Source: Phanerodontia chrysosporium (taxonomy: Eukaryota > Basidiomycota > Agaricomycetes > Polyporales > Phanerochaetaceae). From it: a stretch of 64,000 nt of DNA. The position numbers and the translations under genes were made by a program. A model generated the notes under the pieces. The model ran no database searches. It was given only the letters and a program-made list of their open reading frames with translations, and was not told the origin of the DNA. The stretch lies in assembly GCA_001910725.1 (NCBI GenBank), contig MJGA01000005.1, positions 1,178,001 to 1,242,000 of the forward strand, given 5' to 3'. Shown piece after piece: positions 30,650 to 40,945 of this stretch (position 1 is the stretch's first letter; every line of letters starts with the position of its first letter).

Positions 30650-33600
30650 ATGGATCCGAAGAAGAAGATCGCTACTGTCATGTCGCAAGGCGCCAAGCAC
30701 GTCCCGAGGCTCTCTCCGGGTACGGTCACGCCTGATGCGCTGCTCACGTTCCAAATGGCGTGTATGCACTTCTTCAACCACAAGGAGGTCGCCGACGACA
30801 AGCGAGTGGCCGCGATCGCACCCGGGTTCGAGGACCCTTATATCGCCACCTGGTTGTTCACCAACGAAACCCGCCTCAAGGCTCTCACCTATTCAGACTT
30901 CTGGGTAGAGTTCAAGAAGCGTTGGTTGAAGAAGACCTGGGCGGACGATATCAAGGCGGAAATCGTCCACGCGCACATGTCCGACGACCAGGACTTCGAT
31001 GGTTGGGTGGAGAACCTCGAACGCCGAAACACGCTCCTCGTCGACACCGACCAACACTTGTCGGAAGCCGCCCTACGCGAACACATTAAGACGCATGCCT
31101 GTCAAGATCTCCGCAAGTATGCGATCTCCGACGTAGGCAAGGCCGTCACCGACTATGACGAATTCAAGGGCAAACTGTCCGAACTCGACGAGGACCGCCG
31201 TCGTCGCCGCGCCGAAATTCTCGCTGCCATCGCCGCCGCGGCACCTGCCCGCAAGCCGGCTACGACGGTCCCGAAGTCAAACTCGAACAACGCCTCGACT
31301 TCGGCGACGCTACTGCCCAAGCTCACCCCGGCGGAACGACAGTACCTCGATGCCAATAGCGGATGTTACAAGTGTCGCAAGGTCAACGTCACTCATCGTT
31401 CCCGAGAGTGCCCAAACGGATACCCGGACGCGCGCACCTACGTCTCGCCCATGCCCGGCAACGCCACTACGACTAAACCGACCCGTGTCGCCGCCGTAAC
31501 GACCGTCGAAGATTCCGCGCCTACGGCACCGGAGCCCATCGTCATCGCTGCGGTCAAGGGCCCGAGCGCGCTCCCGTCTTGCGTGCTTAGCTCCCCCGAC
31601 GATGATCAGTCCTCGTCAGACGACGACACCGGGTGCGTCCCCGCCAATCTTACATCACACCACATCCCCTTCCGTGCTGTTGTCCATTCGCCCATCACCA
31701 TCTCCCATGAAGTTCCCATGCTGATCGACTCTGGTTCACCAGCCGTACTGGTTGACGCTGCCTTCGCGTCAGCTATCGGCTTGCGTCTACGCAAGCTACC
31801 AGAACCAAAGTCAATGGGAACCGCTTGGGGTGGAAATGAACAGCATGCATCAGAGTGGTGTAAGATTAGGGTGTCTCTACCGGATATGTCATGGACATCG
31901 CGCACCGTCTCCGCGATCGTCGTCGACAATCTCTTCGTCCCTGTAATATTAGGACTCCCCTTCTATAAGCATAACGACCTGTTAATCGATCCTGTCCACG
32001 ACGCGCTCGTCATCCGCTCCACCGGACGCGATATTCTACACGATCCTCCGCCACCGCCGAAGCCACCCTCATTGTCGCCCAAGCAACGGCGTGCAGAGCA
32101 ACGAGAGCGCGAGATCGAACAACAGGAACACGAAGTGTTAGAAGCGTGGCGAATTTGGACCATACAACGAGACGTCTTGCGCGAGCTCAAGATGCTCTTC
32201 GGCGAGCCCTTGCACCCGCAGGGCGACACGACAACCCAAGTCGACGTCCTCGCTGCGGTCCGCACACGCGTCGAAGAGTTGGCCATCGAACAACGTCTCC
32301 AACGCGAGAACGAGATGTTGCGCGCACAGTTCGCGGACTGCTTCCCCGACGACATTCCACCCGTGCACCAACTGCCCGACAATATCCTTCACCGCTTCCG
32401 CCTGAAGAACCCTGATATGGTCATCGCTAGACGGCAGTATGAATGTCCTCGCAAATATCGGGAAGCCTGGAAGCAACTACTCGAGCAACACATCGCTGCC
32501 GGTCGGATCCGCCCCTCGTCCAGTCCCTACGCGTCACCTGCCTTCCTCATTCCAAAGTCTGATCCCACCGCCCTTCCCCGTTGGGTTAACGACTACCGCG
32601 CCTTGAACGCCAACACCATCGCTGACGTTCACCCGCTACCGAGCATAGCGGAGATCCTGGCCGACTGTGGAAAAGGAAAGATCTGGGGCAAGATCGACAT
32701 GACGAACTCGTTCTTCCAGACTCGCGTACATCCCGACGACGTACCCTACACCGCTGTCACTACACCCTTCGGCCTGTTCGAATGGACAGTCATGCCCCAA
32801 GGCTGCCGTAACGCACCAGCGACACATCAGCGACGCATGTTCTCAGCACTGCGCCAACACATCGGCACCATCTGTCACGTCTACCTTGACGACATCATTA
32901 TCTGGTCCAACTCCATCGACGAACACCGCGACAACGTTACACAAGTCCTCGAAACCTTACGACAACACCAACTTTATTGCTCCCCCAAGAAAACCCAACT
33001 TTTCGCCTTCGAAATCGACTTCCTCGGACACCACATCTCTCAACGCGGCATCGAAGCGGACGGCTCCAAAGTGGACAAGGTACTCGCATGGCCGCGGCCT
33101 CGAAACGCTAAAGACGTTCGTTCCTTCCTAGGCCTGGTTCGCTACATCTCGAACTTCCTACCGGCACTTGCTGACCATACGAGGATATTGAACGGGTTGA
33201 CAACCAAGGAATCTGACCGCGATTTCCTTTGGACAGATGCACACGAGACCGCGTTCAACGCTGTCAAACGCCTCGTCACTTCACGCGAGTGTCTCACGGT
33301 CATCGACCATCAGAACATGGGCGACAACCGCATCTTCGTCTCCTGCGACGCCAGCGACTGGTGCACAGGCGCCGTTCTCTCGTACGGACCGACCCTCGCC
33401 ACTGCGCGACCGGTCGCCTACGAGTCAACCACTCTCAAGGCCGCCGAGCTCAATTACCCCGTCCATGAGAAGGAACTCCTCTCGATCGTGCACGCACTCA
33501 AAAAGTGGCGAGTAGACCTGATCGGTGTTCCGTTTACAGTCTACACTGATCACCGCACGCTCGAGAACTTTGAGACGCAAAAGCATCTCTCGCGCAGACA

Positions 33601-35416
33601 AGCCCGGTGGCAGGAAGACCTGTCCCAGTACGATTTCGAGATCGTCTACATCGCGGGCAAAAACAACGGTCCCGCGGACTGCATGTTTCGCCCTCCGAAC
33701 GTCGTGCCCGCGGAGGTCATCGGCGCCGTTTGGACCGCCACACGGTCCCTCTGCAACCGGCCTAACCCGGTCGAGTCCGCAGGGGCTGTGCACGGTTCGT
33801 TCACCGTCCGTTCTGACCCAGATTGGTTGGCTACCATATCTGCCGGTTACGAACAGGATAACTGGTCGCGCAAATTGCTCGACGTCCTCTGGGACTCAGT
33901 CGCAAAAGACGCACAGCCGGTCGAGCACCGCTCCATGCCTGCCGGGCATGCGCTCCGCGCTGGCTGGCTCGACGGCTGTTCGCGCATGGGCATCACAGCG
34001 CGCAACGCTTTACTCTATGTCGGGAACCGCTTGGTCATCCCTCGAGTTGGACACTTACGCGAGGATTTATTCCGCCTCGCACACGACGCTCTCGGGCATT
34101 TTGGGACTGACAAATCTTACGCCTCCCTACGGTCAGGTTACTATTGGCCCAACATGCGAAAAGAACTCGACGACCTTTACGTCCCGGCGTGCCCTGACTG
34201 CCAACGGAACAAAGACCGCAACCAGAAACCCACCGGTCCGTTACACCCTCTCCCCGTCCCAGACGGCCGGTGCGAAAGCATCGCGATCGACTTCGTCGGC
34301 CCCTTGCCTGAGGACGACGGGTACAACAGCATCTGTACTATCACCGATCGCCTAGGCTCGGATCTACGCGTCTTTCCATGTCGTACTGACATTTCTGCGG
34401 AAGACTTTGCAGACCTTTTCTTCCGCGAATGGTACTGCGAGAACGGCCTCCCACTAGACATCATCTCCGACCGCGACCACCTCTTCATTTCTCGCTTCTG
34501 GCGCGCACTTGCTCGGCTCACCGGCGTCCGACTCAAGATGTCCATGTCTTACCACCCGCAGACCGACGGCTCGAGCGAGCGCTCCAACCGCACCATCATC
34601 CAGGCCATACGCTACCACGTCCAGCGCAACCAGCGCGGCTGGGTGAAGGCCTTACCGATCATCCGGTTCAACCACATGAACACCGTCAACGCGTCCACGG
34701 GCTATACCCCCTTCCAACTCCGCTACGGCCGCTCACCGCAGATAATCCCACCTCTCGTCCACGCCGACCAGGCACCGACCATCGACGCGCTCGGGCCTAC
34801 CGCAGCAGACGCACACAACCTCCTCACCCGCATCGAGACCCAAGTACTGGAGGCGCAAGACAACTTACTCTTGGCCAAAACCCAACAGGCCTTCGCTGCT
34901 AACCGACACCGCGGTCCCGAACAGGTCTACCACGTCGGCGACAAGGTCCTTCTCTCGACTTTCCACCGTCGGCGGGACTACATGCAGCGAGGCGACCATC
35001 GCGTTGCGAAATTCATGGTCCGTTTCGACGGCCCCTTTGTCGTCACCGACGCGCGACCTGAGGCGTCGGTGTACACGCTCGACTTGCCCGATCACATGGA
35101 CATTCTGCCTACGTTCCACGCCTCGTTGCTCCGTCCATGGGTCGCCAATGACGACACGGCTTTCCCCTCTCGGGCTCTCGCAGAACCCGGCCCCGTCGTC
35201 ACCGACGACGGGGAACGTGAATGGCTAGTCGACCGCGTCCTCGATCGTCGCCGCCGCGGTCGCGGTTACCAATACCTCGTCCGCTGGCATGGATACGGCC
35301 CCGAACACGACACTTGGTTGCCCGGCCGCGAGGTTGCTGACCTCGAAGCACTCGCGGCCTGGGCGGCCGAGAACGATGTCGTCGATCTCCCACCTGAAAG
35401 TTCCGCTCAGGGTTAG
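30650..35416 (+). CDS. Gag-Pol polyprotein of element D, 1588 aa from the first ATG
   Basis: The frame is open from 30446 but the first ATG is 30650 (MDPKKKIATVMSQG). Gag: QMACMHFFNHKEVADDKRV core and one CCHC-like knuckle CYKCRKVNVTHRSREC (about residue 238). Protease: MLIDSGSPAVLV (about 357). RT: FLIPKSDPTALPRWVNDYR, KIDMTNSFFQTRV, VYLDDIIIW (about 743). RNase H: VSCDASDWCTGAVLSY. Integrase: HDALGHFG and CPDCQRNK, then DFVGPL, SDRDHLF and SSERSNR (about 1143-1310). C-terminal chromodomain: YLVRWHGYGPEHDTWLPG (about 1521-1580). gag and pol are in one frame, unlike A, B and C. All catalytic residues appear intact. There is no dUTPase and no pre-gag ORF. Confidence 0.93.
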   Translation: MDPKKKIATVMSQGAKHVPRLSPGTVTPDALLTFQMACMHFFNHKEVADDKRVAAIAPGFEDPYIATWLFTNETRLKALTYSDFWVEFKKRWLKKTWADDIKAEIVHAHMSDDQDFDGWVENLERRNTLLVDTDQHLSEAALREHIKTHACQDLRKYAISDVGKAVTDYDEFKGKLSELDEDRRRRRAEILAAIAAAAPARKPATTVPKSNSNNASTSATLLPKLTPAERQYLDANSGCYKCRKVNVTHRSRECPNGYPDARTYVSPMPGNATTTKPTRVAAVTTVEDSAPTAPEPIVIAAVKGPSALPSCVLSSPDDDQSSSDDDTGCVPANLTSHHIPFRAVVHSPITISHEVPMLIDSGSPAVLVDAAFASAIGLRLRKLPEPKSMGTAWGGNEQHASEWCKIRVSLPDMSWTSRTVSAIVVDNLFVPVILGLPFYKHNDLLIDPVHDALVIRSTGRDILHDPPPPPKPPSLSPKQRRAEQREREIEQQEHEVLEAWRIWTIQRDVLRELKMLFGEPLHPQGDTTTQVDVLAAVRTRVEELAIEQRLQRENEMLRAQFADCFPDDIPPVHQLPDNILHRFRLKNPDMVIARRQYECPRKYREAWKQLLEQHIAAGRIRPSSSPYASPAFLIPKSDPTALPRWVNDYRALNANTIADVHPLPSIAEILADCGKGKIWGKIDMTNSFFQTRVHPDDVPYTAVTTPFGLFEWTVMPQGCRNAPATHQRRMFSALRQHIGTICHVYLDDIIIWSNSIDEHRDNVTQVLETLRQHQLYCSPKKTQLFAFEIDFLGHHISQRGIEADGSKVDKVLAWPRPRNAKDVRSFLGLVRYISNFLPALADHTRILNGLTTKESDRDFLWTDAHETAFNAVKRLVTSRECLTVIDHQNMGDNRIFVSCDASDWCTGAVLSYGPTLATARPVAYESTTLKAAELNYPVHEKELLSIVHALKKWRVDLIGVPFTVYTDHRTLENFETQKHLSRRQARWQEDLSQYDFEIVYIAGKNNGPADCMFRPPNVVPAEVIGAVWTATRSLCNRPNPVESAGAVHGSFTVRSDPDWLATISAGYEQDNWSRKLLDVLWDSVAKDAQPVEHRSMPAGHALRAGWLDGCSRMGITARNALLYVGNRLVIPRVGHLREDLFRLAHDALGHFGTDKSYASLRSGYYWPNMRKELDDLYVPACPDCQRNKDRNQKPTGPLHPLPVPDGRCESIAIDFVGPLPEDDGYNSICTITDRLGSDLRVFPCRTDISAEDFADLFFREWYCENGLPLDIISDRDHLFISRFWRALARLTGVRLKMSMSYHPQTDGSSERSNRTIIQAIRYHVQRNQRGWVKALPIIRFNHMNTVNASTGYTPFQLRYGRSPQIIPPLVHADQAPTIDALGPTAADAHNLLTRIETQVLEAQDNLLLAKTQQAFAANRHRGPEQVYHVGDKVLLSTFHRRRDYMQRGDHRVAKFMVRFDGPFVVTDARPEASVYTLDLPDHMDILPTFHASLLRPWVANDDTAFPSRALAEPGPVVTDDGEREWLVDRVLDRRRRGRGYQYLVRWHGYGPEHDTWLPGREVADLEALAAWAAENDVVDLPPESSAQG

Positions 35417-35436
35417 CCCCCCTGATGAATTTTTCG

Positions 35437-35449
35437 GGATGGGGGAGAG
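35437..35449 (+). other. Polypurine tract of element D
   Basis: GGATGGGGGAGAG directly precedes the 3' LTR. Confidence 0.65.
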
Positions 35450-35860
35450 TGTAACCCGACTGCTCGGGTTACAACGGACTTTCTAGCACAACAACGGACT
35501 TTCTAGCACAATCACGGACTATAGTAGCGTACCTGACTCAAACACGGACCCATAGCTACACATAACGCGCCCGCGCATCACACTCCTTCCCCTTTCGTAT
35601 TGCTCCCGCTACTCTTTCCCCTTTTATCCAGAACCCGCCTTCGTCGTCATCGCCCCTCCGTCCAAACCTTGTTTTTCGTTCCCTTATATTCCTCGCCCTC
35701 GAGCCGTGGTCTCTAGTCTCTTTCCCCCGGCTCGAAGGTATGCCCCCTTTTATGTCTCTTGACCAACTTGTATTGAGTCTCTTTCCCCCGGCTCGAAGAA
35801 TATATCTTGTGCCCGTTCATTGCTCGAAATTGAGTGACTCGCACGCACCGCGAGCTTACA
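35450..35860 (+). repeat. 3' LTR of element D (411 bp)
   Basis: Matches 29909-30339; it has two instead of three copies of the 20-bp repeat near its start. Confidence 0.93.
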
Positions 35861-36291
35861 GTGTCCTCAGCTCCGCCGCGGAGCTTAAATTGGACATCTC
35901 CCGTTTCCCAGTCAATGTTCGGATTCCATTTCTTGAGCCATGGAAGTCCGAGGATGACATCCTCTGGACCGATGTTCGTGACAAGAAACTCCTCCTTAAA
36001 CGTGTACGAACCCACAGTGAGCTGGAGTCTAGCACAGCGCGTGATAGATCCTGCTTCATTCTTAGTTCCGTCGATGTTGTACAGTGTGATCTCCTTCTTG
36101 AGTGGTATCGTGAGGATCTTGTGCTGCTTACAGAAATCCTCGTGGATAAACAGTGAAGTTGCACCGGAGTCAATCATTGCGGGTGTGCGAATAGTTTTAT
36201 TGAGTCCGGTGAGCTTTACAGGTACACGATAATGATTGGAGAAAGGATCTAGCACTGATATTGTACACGAGCGGATGACGTCAGAAATGTC
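35861..36291 (-). pseudogene. Pol of element C, 5' part: aspartic protease
   Basis: Minus-strand frame with RTPAMIDSGATSLFI (protease active site) and DVILGLPWLKKWNPNIDW, the usual gypsy protease C-terminal signature. It ends at GGAEDT against the LTR of D. Upstream in the same -1 frame lies a TAG (36292-36294), so even with frameshifting pol would stop about 28 codons after gag. Confidence 0.83.
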
Positions 36292-36371
36292 CTATGGTTC
36301 TAGCGACGGTGCCGGAGTTGAATCCGGGCTTGACGAAACGGGGACCGACGATGCGGCGTCACTCCGGCCCC

Positions 36372-37607
36372 TTAAGCAAAACCCCCGAGCTGCTTTTGTA
36401 TCAGAGCCAGCTGATCACGGAGGGCGGCGAGCGCGGCGGCTTGGTCGTCAGACGAGCTGCCAGAAGACGAGGAGGCCGGAGACGAGGTATCCGAAGACGA
36501 GGCGCGGACGGCGGCGGTAGCGGGGGCGGTTCTCGGCTTGCCCTCGAGGCGAGCGCGACAGACGCAGGACCAGTGACCCTTCTTGCTGCAGTGGTTGCAG
36601 ACCGAGTCGCGGTGAACGGGGTCCGTAGACTTGTGGGACTTCGAGCCGCAGACCTTGCAGCGATCCTTCATAACGGCGTCGAACTGGCGCTTGAGATCCG
36701 TGCCAGTGAGACCCTTAAACAGCTCGTCGATGTTTGCGGCGTCGATGTCCATCGCGTTCGGGTCGCGGAAGGCGCGCGTCGACGAGCTAGCCGGAGTCGA
36801 GGACGTCTTGCCTTGCTGCGCCAAGAGATCCTGCGAGAGCTTGTCCTTTGAACGATCGACGGCGAAACCAGCGTTCTTGAGCTCGTCGTACGTCTCGGGG
36901 CCTTTGCCGGTGCTGAGGTTGACCATGTACGAGATCCGTTCGAGGTAGTCCTTGTTGAACTTCGTCTGTAGCCGGGCCGCCAGGTCTTCCGGAGTGAGCT
37001 TCGTGCGACCGGCGAGGGCTTGGAACTCTGCAAAGAACTCCGCGAACCAACGATTGCCTTGTGTGCACGCCTGCAGGTTGCTGAGGGCCTCGGCCTTCTT
37101 GTCCATGGGCTCGAACCGGTTCTTGAAAGCCTCCCAGAACATAGCACGAGAGCCGTCGAATATTTGAGTGCCGTCTGCCGCTTGCTCAATGTACTGCCGT
37201 GCCCATTCGGCCGCTTCATCCTGCATGAAGGAGAGAGCGCCGACGATCCACTTCTGGCCGTCTACCAAGATCTTGCCGGATTCGGGGTCCCGCTGGAGGT
37301 TGCCGTTGACGTCACGCTTGCCGAATTTCTCCAGCTGTCCATTGGCGTAGATGCAATAGGCGGCGCAGAAGAGACGGGCCGTGTCCGAACCTTTCCCTTT
37401 GAACGGGACGGGCTTCTCGACGAAGGGCAGCTCCTTGTTCGCATTAACCGTGGCGTTGACCGTTGTGTGATTGTTACCGATGGCCTGGGCCAGAGTGTTG
37501 ACCGTATTAGTGAGCTGCGTCATCGCCTGGGCCATTTGCAGGAGCGCAGCAGAAACGGAGTCGGGAAGCGCCGGACCGGGCGGCGCTTCACTGGGAGTGC
37601 TCGACAT
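36372..37607 (-). CDS. Gag of element C, 411 aa
   Basis: Intact frame. The capsid-like core includes KPVPFKGKGSDTARLF, FWEAFKNRFEPMDKKAEAL and TKLTPEDLAARLQTKFN. Two Cys/His clusters follow: CKVCGSKSH...C and CNHCSKKGHWSCVC, the second a CX2CX4HX4C knuckle. A Ser-rich and Ala-rich tail ends QKQLGGFA*. The start ATG is at 37607; pol lies in the -1 frame. Confidence 0.88.
   Translation of the reverse strand: MSSTPSEAPPGPALPDSVSAALLQMAQAMTQLTNTVNTLAQAIGNNHTTVNATVNANKELPFVEKPVPFKGKGSDTARLFCAAYCIYANGQLEKFGKRDVNGNLQRDPESGKILVDGQKWIVGALSFMQDEAAEWARQYIEQAADGTQIFDGSRAMFWEAFKNRFEPMDKKAEALSNLQACTQGNRWFAEFFAEFQALAGRTKLTPEDLAARLQTKFNKDYLERISYMVNLSTGKGPETYDELKNAGFAVDRSKDKLSQDLLAQQGKTSSTPASSSTRAFRDPNAMDIDAANIDELFKGLTGTDLKRQFDAVMKDRCKVCGSKSHKSTDPVHRDSVCNHCSKKGHWSCVCRARLEGKPRTAPATAAVRASSSDTSSPASSSSGSSSDDQAAALAALRDQLALIQKQLGGFA
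36378..36384 (-). promoter_or_regulatory. Candidate -1 frameshift heptamer GGGTTTT, gag/pol of element C
   Basis: The gag frame reads GGG GGT TTT GCT TAA, so G GGU UUU sits two codons before the stop (36372-36374). This is a canonical XXXYYYZ heptamer, and the protease frame is -1. Confidence 0.65.
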
Positions 37608-38036
37608 GTTGGGGGGACGGGGAGTGTTGGCTCCTGAGTGAGCGCGAGAGAGATCAAGGGGCGAAGGGACTGGTTCGTGATCGGAGAGGACGGAGCCGAG
37701 CGATGTCTCGGGAGACGAGTGGTGGCTGCTGTCCGGGGGACTGTGATCGGGAGTGTTCGGGGTAGTGGCGGAGGCGTGGGCGAACTCTAGCCGTTGCGCG
37801 AAACGAGGGTGCTCAAATTATGTCTCTCGGTCGCTAGGTGGAACCGGGAGGAGCGGAGGAGCAGTCTCTCGATGTGGGCAGGGCTGTTGACTGCACTCTC
37901 TGGCTTCTCGAGACCTGTTGTTCTCTTCGATGTGGAGATCAACGACAGCAGTGACACCGTTCTCTGTGGTTCGCCCAAAGAAATGCCGACAATTCGAACA
38001 GTCAAAATCCAGAGCGACAGAAAGTGTATTTATAAA

Positions 38037-38747
38037 CTAATCGAAATAGCCAGCCTCGTACACTATGTCCAACTGTCCCACGATACGGCGGAAGTTTCGC
38101 CTTAAACCGATGAACGAAATGTCACCAATTTGAGCGAGACCGAGCTCGTATTGGTGCCACTCCTTAAACGTGGTGGTGGGGGCGAGACGGCTGAGCTCGG
38201 CGCGGATTTGGCAAAGTCGCTCGAGCAGGAGGTGAAAGTGGTGGGCGTGGTCGCTGTTGACGATGTGGAGCAGGTCGACTTCCTCGACGGCCTTGAGACG
38301 CTTGATGGTGGCGTTGAGCTTGGGCGTGAAGATGCCGACGAGGTCGGTAGGGGAATATTTGGGGATATCGATGCCGACAGGCTTGCGGACGATGGGCTCG
38401 TACGTTGGGGCGGCACTGAGGCGCTCTGCCAAACTGAGCTTCGAGGAGGAGGCGGCTATGGCTGCCTGGGCTTCTTGCGCCTCTCGTTGGCACTGCTCGC
38501 GGATGCGGTTGCCTACGTGTTGTTCGGCCTCACGAGCCTCGCGAACGGCAGTCCAATTGATGGAGGGGACGGAGGGCGGAGGCTGGGGGAGCGTGGACAC
38601 GTATTTGACGACCGCCTTGACTTTGCGGTCCGTCCACTTGACGGGGTTGCCGGCCTCGCGACGACGTTGGAGGCGGTCGAAGATGCGCTGGGGGATGTGG
38701 TCCTTGAGCTGGACGTCTTTCGGCCCTGCGAATGCAAGCCTCAGCAA
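38037..38747 (-). CDS. Pre-gag ORF of element C, 236 aa, unknown function
   Basis: Complete frame between the 5' LTR and gag. It has a basic N-terminus (QRIFDRLQRRREAGNP), an Ala/Gln-rich helical middle (QCQREAQEAQAAIAAS) and a C-terminal block TTFKEWHQYELGLAQIGD followed by GLRRNFRRIVGQLDIVY. The TT-x-EW then R-x-F-x-x-hh layout parallels the C-terminal block of the B ORF at 16454-17266. Similarity to A and B is low and was judged by eye; position, length and layout are the stronger evidence. It is intact although pol is dead. Confidence 0.6.
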   Translation of the reverse strand: MLRLAFAGPKDVQLKDHIPQRIFDRLQRRREAGNPVKWTDRKVKAVVKYVSTLPQPPPSVPSINWTAVREAREAEQHVGNRIREQCQREAQEAQAAIAASSSKLSLAERLSAAPTYEPIVRKPVGIDIPKYSPTDLVGIFTPKLNATIKRLKAVEEVDLLHIVNSDHAHHFHLLLERLCQIRAELSRLAPTTTFKEWHQYELGLAQIGDISFIGLRRNFRRIVGQLDIVYEAGYFD

Positions 38748-38868
38748 TGTGTACGGAGTGAGCGGGCTGCTCGACTACGACGTACTCACTTTAATCGGTG
38801 GGGATAAACTTTTTTTAAACGGTATTGTGGGGGAGCGGTAGGGGAAAAATGTCTAGGGCACCCAAAAG

Positions 38869-38878
38869 ATCTCGACCT
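38869..38878 (-). other. Self-priming primer-binding site of element C
   Basis: In element orientation AGGTCGAGAT starts 2 nt after the 5' LTR. It is complementary over 10 nt to ATCTCGACCT in the LTR (39062-39071), about 30 nt downstream of the TATA box TATATAAGGG (about 39098-39105). The same PBS is the junction of the fold-back unit at 21402-21413. Confidence 0.8.
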
Positions 38879-38880
38879 AA

Positions 38881-39575
38881 TGCCGCGGAGCAGAGGCTCA
38901 ACGCTACACGAGGGAGGGCGAATGGGGAGGTCGACGACGAGGCGCAGCGGAGCATGTCACGCGGCGACGAACAAACTTGTACAGCTGTCCGTATTGACCA
39001 AGTTATTATTGAGAGATAGTAAAGAATACAAAGTGCGGCTTACCTGTCCGTATTGACCAAGAGGTCGAGATGACGGACAGGAGCGAAGAGTGCTACCCTT
39101 ATATACTACAGAGTCTTTAGGGCAGGCTGTACGATTACCTAAGCTGATGGGCAGTGCTCGGCATAGCCAGCGAGGCTGCGACGCGGGCTGTGCGGCGAGG
39201 CTGTGCGGGGGCTATGTCACGAGGCTGTGTCAGCTGGCAGTGTCTCGAGGCTGCGTCGGGCCGAGGCTGTGTCATCAGGCTGATCAGCTCGGCGTGTCTT
39301 GGCGAAGGGAGTCATCAGGGATGACAGTGCCGCTTCGGCGATCCGGGGAACCGGTTGCAAGGCAGACCGGTGATCCGGGCAGTGTCTGAGCGCGCAGCGG
39401 GATGCGCTGGTGTCTAGGGGTGATGCGCCATCAGGGCGCTGGCGCTGAATGGCCAGGCGCTGAGTGTGGGCGGCTAGGACTCCAGACGGCGCGAGGACTG
39501 CTCGCCCGTTGGATTAATCGAGGAAAATAGCCAAAAATCGGCAAAAAATAGGGCTGTACCGTCACATCCGTGACA
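38881..39575 (-). repeat. 5' LTR of element C (695 bp), with promoter
   Basis: In element orientation it starts TGTCACGG and ends CGCGGCA. The TATA box and R start are placed as described for the PBS. It shares the family with 25929-26623 and 21414-22112. Its right flank is GCTGG (39576-39580). Confidence 0.9.
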
Positions 39576-40251
39576 GCTGGCACAGTCTTGGATCAGCCCA
39601 GCACATGGCTACACACTTCTCCTTTGCTGGCATGAGCCGGTCCCGAGTACGTATACGCAATATTCACTATGTTAGTAGTGGTGTGATTGACATTGTCCCA
39701 AATATATAGCGCCCCACGCACCTGTGCCCCCAAAACACGAAGCTCCAGCTGGGAGCAGTACTGTGACAAGCGCGTTGCAAATGTCACCTAATCCACGTCG
39801 AGTGTCATGGGCCCGTACCAGTGTTTAACTACTTCTTCCCCAACGTTTTTGTGATCAAATCAAATATGCTTTGTGTATTATACAGCTTGAGCATTCTTTT
39901 TGTGAAAGCTACATGAAAAGGCGGTAAGTTGAATTTTCTGTTCTTCAGTTTTGTCCAGTGCTTGCTGGCCCATCTCGCCCGTGATTCCTTAGCATCGTGA
40001 AGTGGCTGTCAACATGAGTGATGTAAGAATATACCATGTACGGCTACACTGCTGACTACTATATAATCGCTTGTTTTCTGCATTGATTCGTTCTCACTTC
40101 CAGGGACCTTGTATTCGCCAACACGTGTCCACATCCTCTACTGTGTTGCACACCTCCCTCCCACACTACACAACGTAACTGTTCCCATATAGCCATGGCC
40201 TCCGTATAAAACATAACTGCCACACCAGTATCACGGAGCGCATTATTCACC
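39576..40251. other. Gene-poor stretch right of element C
   Basis: No recognisable gene. A weak TATA-like GTATAAAAC lies near 40204, upstream of the ATG at 40252. Confidence 0.4.
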
Positions 40252-40494
40252 ATGGCCACCGCAACAATTCGCTCACAAGAAAATATGTACAACATCTCTG
40301 ACACTCCACAGAATTTGTTGTTCGGGTCACATCACCATGACAATGTCGTGTGCTTGGACGATAAACCAATCACATTCACTGTTGTGGGCAGGCTATTACA
40401 TACACATATGTACAAAAACTTCAGCAAACGTGTACATTCCCTTCGCTTCTCTATCGAACTGATCTGGAATAAAGACCTCATTGCAATCCAATAA
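40252..40494 (+). pseudogene. Member of an unrecognised small-protein family (copy 3), short
   Basis: 80-aa ORF from ATG 40252: DNVVCLDDKPITFTVVGRLL then LRFSIELIWNKDL. It matches the core of copy 2 (VLCFKNKHVVLTIAGRL) and copy 4 (LCNDGIPIITTLVGRV) in spacing and hydrophobic pattern. It lacks the N-terminal and C-terminal parts seen in copies 2 and 4 and is probably truncated. No function assigned. Confidence 0.42.
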
Positions 40495-40945
40495 CTTACT
40501 CATGTGCTTCATCCGTTCACTCTCGTCCAAGGCTTAGATAAATCTGTAACATTCTTTGGAGTATACAACCAACCCATCAACACCTACTGTGTATGCCTCA
40601 TCTCCTTTGTCTGCGAGTGCAACACATCTGATAATACACAGCGCTGCTCGCATCTTCGTCACGTTCGCGATGTGGTTTCCCTTGTCCCTGACCAGTCCAC
40701 CGATCTTCACAACCTTGACATCAGACGTCTCCAACCTAGTGATGTACTCCTTCTGGCATTCCAAGCAGTACATCGAAAAGAGATGTCATCATTGGCATTC
40801 AATATGTCAGCGTTGACCCAACTCGCTTCTGATGATGCAGGTCAAGGTGAGGGTTGCTTGTCACAGTTATGCAGCGTAATCAGTTGAATCCCCCAATCAC
40901 ATCCTTCATCCGCGCCATGAACTGTGTCCATCTCTGTATATCCGC

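Larger units (their letters stand above)
29909..35860 (+). mobile_element. Element D: young Ty3/gypsy chromovirus with single gag-pol frame, nested in C
   Basis: Two LTRs, about 99.5 percent identical apart from one repeat unit, enclose one intact gag-pol ORF. It is inserted antisense to C, between the protease and RT of C. Removing D plus 5 bp joins GGAED and TPVFGIHQID of C in frame, which supports a 5-bp duplication. The flanking pentamers are GTGAG (29904-29908) and GTGTC (35861-35865), matching at only three of five bases. Confidence 0.92.
25929..39575 (-). mobile_element. Element C: degenerate Ty3/gypsy chromovirus with pre-gag ORF, split by element D
   Basis: In element order: 5' LTR (38881-39575), PBS (38869-38878), pre-gag ORF (38037-38747), gag (36372-37607), protease (to 35861), element D (29909-35860), RT to chromodomain (26663-29903), polypurine tract (26624-26640), 3' LTR. 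Without D it is about 7.7 kb. There is no dUTPase. It is inactive: a TAG lies between gag and protease (36292-36294), the RT motif A Asp is Asn, and D is inserted. No TSD was found (CAGAA against GCTGG). Confidence 0.9.
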
